A stretch of DNA of 57,925 nucleotides, from positions 1-57,925 of the IMG/VR virus record IMGVR_UViG_3300048922_000444; one strand, given 5' to 3'. The DNA is from a virus. The notes under the pieces are model-generated. The model was not told the DNA's origin, did no database searches, and worked only from the letters and a program-made list of their open reading frames with translations. Below, one piece after another: positions 54,551-57,925 of this stretch (the stretch's first letter is position 1; every line of letters starts with the position of its first letter). Made by a program: the position numbers and the translations under genes.

Positions 54551-55108
54551 ATGGACGCACTGGGGAATATTGTCGGCGGCGTAGTCATAGGTTGGCTGCT
54601 TGCGCAGCTTGCTGACATATGGAAGAGGAGGCGGGACAGAACGGCTGATGCCGCCTATCTAGGAGCGACTGTACTGATCGAACTCGAGCGCCTTATTCAT
54701 GGATGCGCCTCCGTAGCGGGCGATGACGGCACCGCGCAGGGTCATCCGGCGGGCCACACGAAGGACGGACAGGAATACTATCTTGAACAGACTCAGGCCC
54801 CAGAGCTCACTTGGGAGGCGGTGAAGGTCGAGTGGAAGTCCATTGATCCGAACCTGATGTACTCCATTCTCTCGTTGCCCCTTGAGATCGATGAGGCCAA
54901 GCAGTCCTTGGCGGGTGTTCATGAATACGACGGTTTTCCCTACGACACCTACATTGCTGCACGTCAGCTTCGTTTTGCGGAGATCGGTGTGATGGTGGTG
55001 GAGCTCGCGGGAAAGCTCAGGCTCGCTACCGGAGTACCTAGGCGGCCCGAAAAAGAATGGAACCCAGATGCCTTTTTGGTAGAGCGGCTTAACGCGCTCC
55101 GGCAATGA
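54551..55108 (+). CDS. Hypothetical membrane-anchored protein
   Basis: 185 aa from the ATG at 54551. One N-terminal span (LGNIVGGVVIGWLLAQLADIW) followed by basic residues (KRRRDR), then a soluble domain with acidic and aromatic residues in the cytoplasm. Single-span cytoplasmic proteins like this occur among accessory and defence genes, but nothing more specific is visible. Confidence 0.65.
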   Translation: MDALGNIVGGVVIGWLLAQLADIWKRRRDRTADAAYLGATVLIELERLIHGCASVAGDDGTAQGHPAGHTKDGQEYYLEQTQAPELTWEAVKVEWKSIDPNLMYSILSLPLEIDEAKQSLAGVHEYDGFPYDTYIAARQLRFAEIGVMVVELAGKLRLATGVPRRPEKEWNPDAFLVERLNALRQ

Positions 55109-55354
55109 CAAGATGAAGGTTGCTGCCGCGAACCAATGCCTAAGTTAGACCTGCCCATCAGAGAGCGTCCTTTGGATGATCCTTGAGCTAGTCTGGACGC
55201 CGAGGGACGGGGCGGGACAAGTGTGAACAAATATCCTCATTGGCGAGAGCCTTCCGCACAGGTAGCATCTGTCGCAGAGGGCATGGCGCCCGCGCGGTGA
55301 TTGGCCGTGTCCATTGGGTAGGTGGCTGGGCCGACTAGCAGTAAGGAATACATC

Positions 55355-55849
55355 ATGGATTGGATGGCAGAAGCACGCGAGATTTGTGCAAGTGCGAAAT
55401 ACGTTGGCGAGGAAATCGCCTGGATACCTCGGTCCGACCATGCCGGCGCGATAGCCGCGAAGAGTGCCGTACTTGATCTGAACCGCATAGTGATTCCCGG
55501 CCTGGAGTTCCGTGGTGAGGTGCAGTTCCGGGCCTATGGCCCGTACCAGAAGTACAGCCTCATGCAGGCATCTGGTGGGCGTCGGCTTCGCGTTTTCGCC
55601 TTGGAGGTTATGCCAGGACACAAGCGCTCCCACGTCGAGCCGGGATTGGAACTATATGGAAGCCACATCCAACTCGGGGACGAACGAGAATTCGGCTTGT
55701 CTCACAGAGCAAGAAGCGTGAAGACCGGCCTTGATGTGGGGTCAGTCATGGGGTGGATTGAGCGGTTTCAGCGGCACTCTCGGGTGTACGATAACGACGC
55801 TTACCCATTGACACCTCCGTTTGTAGACGACCTCTTCGGCAAGAACTGA
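55355..55849 (+). CDS. DUF6978-like protein, first gene of a two-gene accessory operon
   Basis: 164 aa from the ATG at 55355, preceded by TAAGGA. VLDLNRIVIPGLEFRGEVQFRAYGPYQKYSLMQASGGRRLRVFALEVMPGHKRSH, with ELYGSHIQLGDE further on, recalls the DUF6978 layout (HxHL-type end). It lies 2 bases from the next gene, on DNA of visibly lower GC. The pair looks like transferred cargo, either a toxin-antitoxin-like or defence unit; this is inference. Confidence 0.65.
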   Translation: MDWMAEAREICASAKYVGEEIAWIPRSDHAGAIAAKSAVLDLNRIVIPGLEFRGEVQFRAYGPYQKYSLMQASGGRRLRVFALEVMPGHKRSHVEPGLELYGSHIQLGDEREFGLSHRARSVKTGLDVGSVMGWIERFQRHSRVYDNDAYPLTPPFVDDLFGKN

Positions 55850-55851
55850 AT

Positions 55852-56604
55852 ATGCTTAACTGCCAAAACCTGCTACAGACGCTGGGATGGCGCTGTCAGT
55901 ATTTGGAGCAGCACGAAGCGCTGTACGTCAGCACGCCGATTCTGCTGCCTGGCGGTTCTCCCCTCGATTTCTATCTGACACAGTCGCGCGGATATACCTA
56001 CTTCACAGACGATGGCCTAACGCTCTTCCAGCTCCGGAGCCTAGGTTTCAAGCTGGACGACAGCCGCTCAAGCCGGGGTATAACGCAGATAGCTAAAGAC
56101 TGCTGCTTCGACATCGATTCAACCGGAGCTATCGTTGGTTCCGTGCCGATGGGTGACGAGCTGTACCTTGGCCGTTCAATCGTCACACTGTTCACAAGAA
56201 TCGTGTCTTGGCAGGAAGAACATTTCGAGACTCGCGACGCTGACCAAACATTGGCGGACGAAGTTGAACAACTAATGCGGAAAAAGGCGCCGGGTGTTGC
56301 TATAGAGAGAGATCCCATAGTTCGCCTATCTAATGGCGACACCGTCGATTTCATGTTCCGATGGGGTCTGCAGCTGGTGGATGCCATCCCTGCGGACGCG
56401 CGAGCTACTAGTTCTCGCATGAGGAAGGCGATTCTGGTACAGCGGGACCTGGATGAACCGCAAGATATCCTCTACATCGTGGATGACAGGCAGCAGCCGT
56501 TTAAGGCGTCCAAAGAGGCTGCCCTGCTCGGACAAATTGCGAAGGCCATGCGGCTCACAGACTTCCAAGAGCACTATCAGGTCCAAGCCCACTCATTGAA
56601 CTAG
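55852..56604 (+). CDS. DUF1828-domain protein
   Basis: 250 aa. The first 100 residues (LYVSTPILLPGGSPLDFYLTQSRGYTYFTDDGLTLFQLRSLGF) match DUF1828: an N-terminal domain with the F/L-TDDG-T motif. The C-terminal half has FMFRWGLQLVDAIPADARATSS and RKAILVQRDLDEPQDILYIVDD, a strand-helix pattern as in DUF1829-like regions, which may be nuclease-like. It is followed directly by a terminator, so it closes a two-gene operon. Confidence 0.75.
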   Translation: MLNCQNLLQTLGWRCQYLEQHEALYVSTPILLPGGSPLDFYLTQSRGYTYFTDDGLTLFQLRSLGFKLDDSRSSRGITQIAKDCCFDIDSTGAIVGSVPMGDELYLGRSIVTLFTRIVSWQEEHFETRDADQTLADEVEQLMRKKAPGVAIERDPIVRLSNGDTVDFMFRWGLQLVDAIPADARATSSRMRKAILVQRDLDEPQDILYIVDDRQQPFKASKEAALLGQIAKAMRLTDFQEHYQVQAHSLN

Positions 56605-56625
56605 CCCCGCTCCGGCGGGGTTTTT
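56605..56625 (+). terminator. Intrinsic terminator after the DUF1828 operon
   Basis: CCCCGC and GCGGGG form a 6-bp stem with a TCCG loop, followed by five T; it begins right after the stop codon. Confidence 0.85.
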
Positions 56626-56721
56626 GTTGGGGTAGCTGATTGGGAAGTGTCACTGTGACGTCACCATGCCCGTTGGAAAGGTCGGGACATCGCTGGCGGC
56701 GGAGTTGGGGCTATAGCCCTT

Positions 56722-57048
56722 TCAGCGTTTAGGTCGAGCCTTCTGCTTCGATACTGGTTTCTTTTTGCGTTGCGAGGGGCTGAGTAGCCGGTCCAGCCTT
56801 TCATCTACCGTGTCGAGCGGCGGTGCCAGGCGTGCGTATGGAAAGGCGGGGAACTGCAGGGGCTCGAGTCGAGATGCAGCCCACCACGCATCTAGATCGG
56901 CAGGGTGGATGCGATCTGACTTTGCGCCTTGGCCTAGACGGCAGGCCTTCAGGCGCCCTGCATCTATGGCTCGGCGTAGCGTCTTGGTCGAGCATGCAGA
57001 CAGCTCCGCTGCCTGGGCCAGGGTCATGAGTTTTCCGCTAACGTTCAA
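56722..57048 (-). CDS. Helix-turn-helix protein, excisionase-like
   Basis: 108 aa from a TTG at 57048, chosen because GGAGAGG lies 5 bases upstream. The MerR/excisionase-type wHTH LMTLAQAAELSACSTKTLRRAIDAGRLKACRLGQGAKSDRIHPADLDAWW occupies residues 7-57. The tail is Lys/Arg-rich. Runs in the same direction as the HTH gene just upstream. Confidence 0.78.
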   Translation of the reverse strand: MNVSGKLMTLAQAAELSACSTKTLRRAIDAGRLKACRLGQGAKSDRIHPADLDAWWAASRLEPLQFPAFPYARLAPPLDTVDERLDRLLSPSQRKKKPVSKQKARPKR

Positions 57049-57058
57049 ACGCCTCTCC

Positions 57059-57418
57059 TCAAGTCCGTCCGCGTCGTCTTTCGTAGCGAGCCAGCTTTGC
57101 AAGGGCCGCGGCTACGCCCGGGGACTGTGGTTCCACGGCATATCCCGTCAGCGACACCTGTCCCCACTGGCTAGCTCCATGAATGGCCCGGTGTAACGCT
57201 GCCTTCTCGTACAGCTTCTTACCCATGAAGTTCCGAGGGGCCAGCGAGTACCCCGCAGCTTTGGTGTTGAACTGGCTGATCGACACCCCGCAGTAGTGGG
57301 CCGCTTCCTCGACCGTTAGCCAGTCTTTGCCCGCCAAGTCGAATCGAAATGCTGCTAATTGTTGCCTTAAAGCGGCAATTTCTGCCTCCAGCTTGGGCAA
57401 AGGTGCTGGTGTGTCCAT
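57059..57418 (-). CDS. Coiled-coil and helix-turn-helix protein
   Basis: 119 aa. An N-terminal coiled coil (LPKLEAEIAALRQQLAAFRFDLAG) precedes a wHTH (DWLTVEEAAHYCGVSISQFNTKAAGYSLAPRNFMGKKLYEKAALHRAI). The layout is that of phage excisionases or element regulators with a dimerising helix. It lies upstream of the TTG gene and divergent from the DUF4224 genes, 74 bases apart. Confidence 0.75.
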   Translation of the reverse strand: MDTPAPLPKLEAEIAALRQQLAAFRFDLAGKDWLTVEEAAHYCGVSISQFNTKAAGYSLAPRNFMGKKLYEKAALHRAIHGASQWGQVSLTGYAVEPQSPGVAAALAKLARYERRRGRT

Positions 57419-57492
57419 CGGGCCTCCTTAATCGATCTGGCCGAGAGTACCTCCCTGCGGCATGATCAGCACTGGTCGCTTAGGGGTGTCCG

Positions 57493-57699
57493 ATGTCTGG
57501 GGAAGTGCTGTCGCGCGCTGAGGTTGAGGAAATCAGTAGAACTCCGATTAGGTCTAGACAGCTGGACTTCTTCCGCCAGAACGGCATCCAGCATCACGTT
57601 GACGAGTACAACAGGGTCATCGTCCTACGTAAGGCGGTTGGGGCACCATTGACGGCTGACTCGCCCAGGCTGGCATGGCGATCCAACAAGGCGGTATGA
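57493..57699 (+). CDS. DUF4224 protein
   Basis: 68 aa. VLSRAEVEEISRTPIRSRQLDFFRQNGIQHHVDEYNRVIVLRKAV is the DUF4224 pattern: short helix, RQLxFLRQNGI helix, then two strands. Such genes commonly sit directly before an integrase. It is a paralogue of the next gene. Confidence 0.85.
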   Translation: MSGEVLSRAEVEEISRTPIRSRQLDFFRQNGIQHHVDEYNRVIVLRKAVGAPLTADSPRLAWRSNKAV

Positions 57700-57700
57700 A

Positions 57701-57925
57701 ATGTCAGAAAAGCTCTGCCTGACCCGCGACGAGATCAAGGCGCTGACGCGCACGCCCCAGAAGGCTCGGCAACTGATGTTCCTGCGCCAGAACGGCATCC
57801 GGCACTACATCGATGGCCATGGGTGGCCCGTAGTCCTGCGGGCTGCGGTGGGCATCATTGAACCGGCTCCAGTGGCCAAGGTGCCTGAGTGGCGGTCTAA
57901 CAAGACTGTCTCAGACCTGGACTGA
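57701..57925 (+). CDS. DUF4224 protein, tandem paralogue
   Basis: 74 aa. LTRDEIKALTRTPQKARQLMFLRQNGIRHYIDGHGWPVVLRAAVG is a clearer DUF4224 match than its neighbour, from which it is separated by one base. Both end in a WRSNK-V/T segment, so this is a tandem duplication. It ends at the last base of the window; an integrase gene probably follows. Confidence 0.87.
   Translation: MSEKLCLTRDEIKALTRTPQKARQLMFLRQNGIRHYIDGHGWPVVLRAAVGIIEPAPVAKVPEWRSNKTVSDLD

Noticed and set aside
1-57925. CRISPR arrays, Cas genes, diversity-generating reverse transcriptase, rRNA, intact tRNA genes, insertion sequences
   Set aside because: None seen on either strand; no transposase-like protein and no regularly spaced repeats outside those listed.

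Overview
The window is GC-rich DNA from a gammaproteobacterium of the Xanthomonadales, most likely Stenotrophomonas or a close relative. This rests on codon use and on the style of the P2-like prophage; no rRNA or housekeeping marker is present to prove it. Almost everything here is mobile: a complete-looking P2-type prophage, a short accessory stretch, then a second integrated element that looks like a satellite or a deleted prophage.

Positions 1 to about 36,000 hold the P2-like prophage. Its integrase lies at the left edge, fed by a leftward early operon (small proteins, a C5 cytosine methyltransferase, a DUF4224-like protein, integrase). That operon starts with a structured leader (4627-4895) laid out like the phage P4 / P1 C4 antisense-RNA immunity region: promoter, seqA, intrinsic terminator, folded RNA with seqB, seqC, and a hairpin over a ribosome binding site. 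A HigB/HigA-type toxin-antitoxin pair sits between this leader and the primase/helicase gene. Next come an Ogr zinc-finger late activator, a small Cro-like DNA-binding protein, an operator-promoter and a divergent repressor. The late genes follow in P2 order: D U T E' E FII FI W (orf) V (orf) H I J S R, lysis genes (Rz/Rz1, GH19 endolysin, two holin-like proteins), X L M N O, then P and Q on the other strand. Downstream of Q are a Com-like zinc finger overlapping a DNA methyltransferase, a terminator, and two lower-GC cargo genes: an AAA/STAND-type ATPase fused to a TIR domain (candidate anti-phage protein) and a membrane acyltransferase (candidate O-antigen modifier).

Positions 35,459-38,080 contain a gene-poor region with 11 TTACC/GGTAA repeats, a small conserved-looking protein, a SRAP/YedK protein and a hypothetical protein. 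At 38,081-38,125 lies the 3' half of a tRNA-Met gene beginning at its anticodon loop. A P4-type integrase follows at once, so this is an attachment-site remnant and suggests two elements stacked in one tRNA gene.

Positions 38,126-57,925 hold the second element: integrase, a chain of small start-stop-overlapping genes (AlpA-type regulator, P22-type antirepressor, HNH endonuclease, a replication-initiator-like HTH protein followed by iterons), a strong terminator, then two virion DNA-ejection-type proteins with no capsid, portal or terminase genes. A run of accessory genes follows: an overlapping gene pair, a second SRAP-like protein, membrane proteins and a DUF1828-type two-gene operon. The window ends in two HTH genes and two tandem DUF4224 genes, which normally precede an integrase; another integrase probably lies just beyond the right edge.
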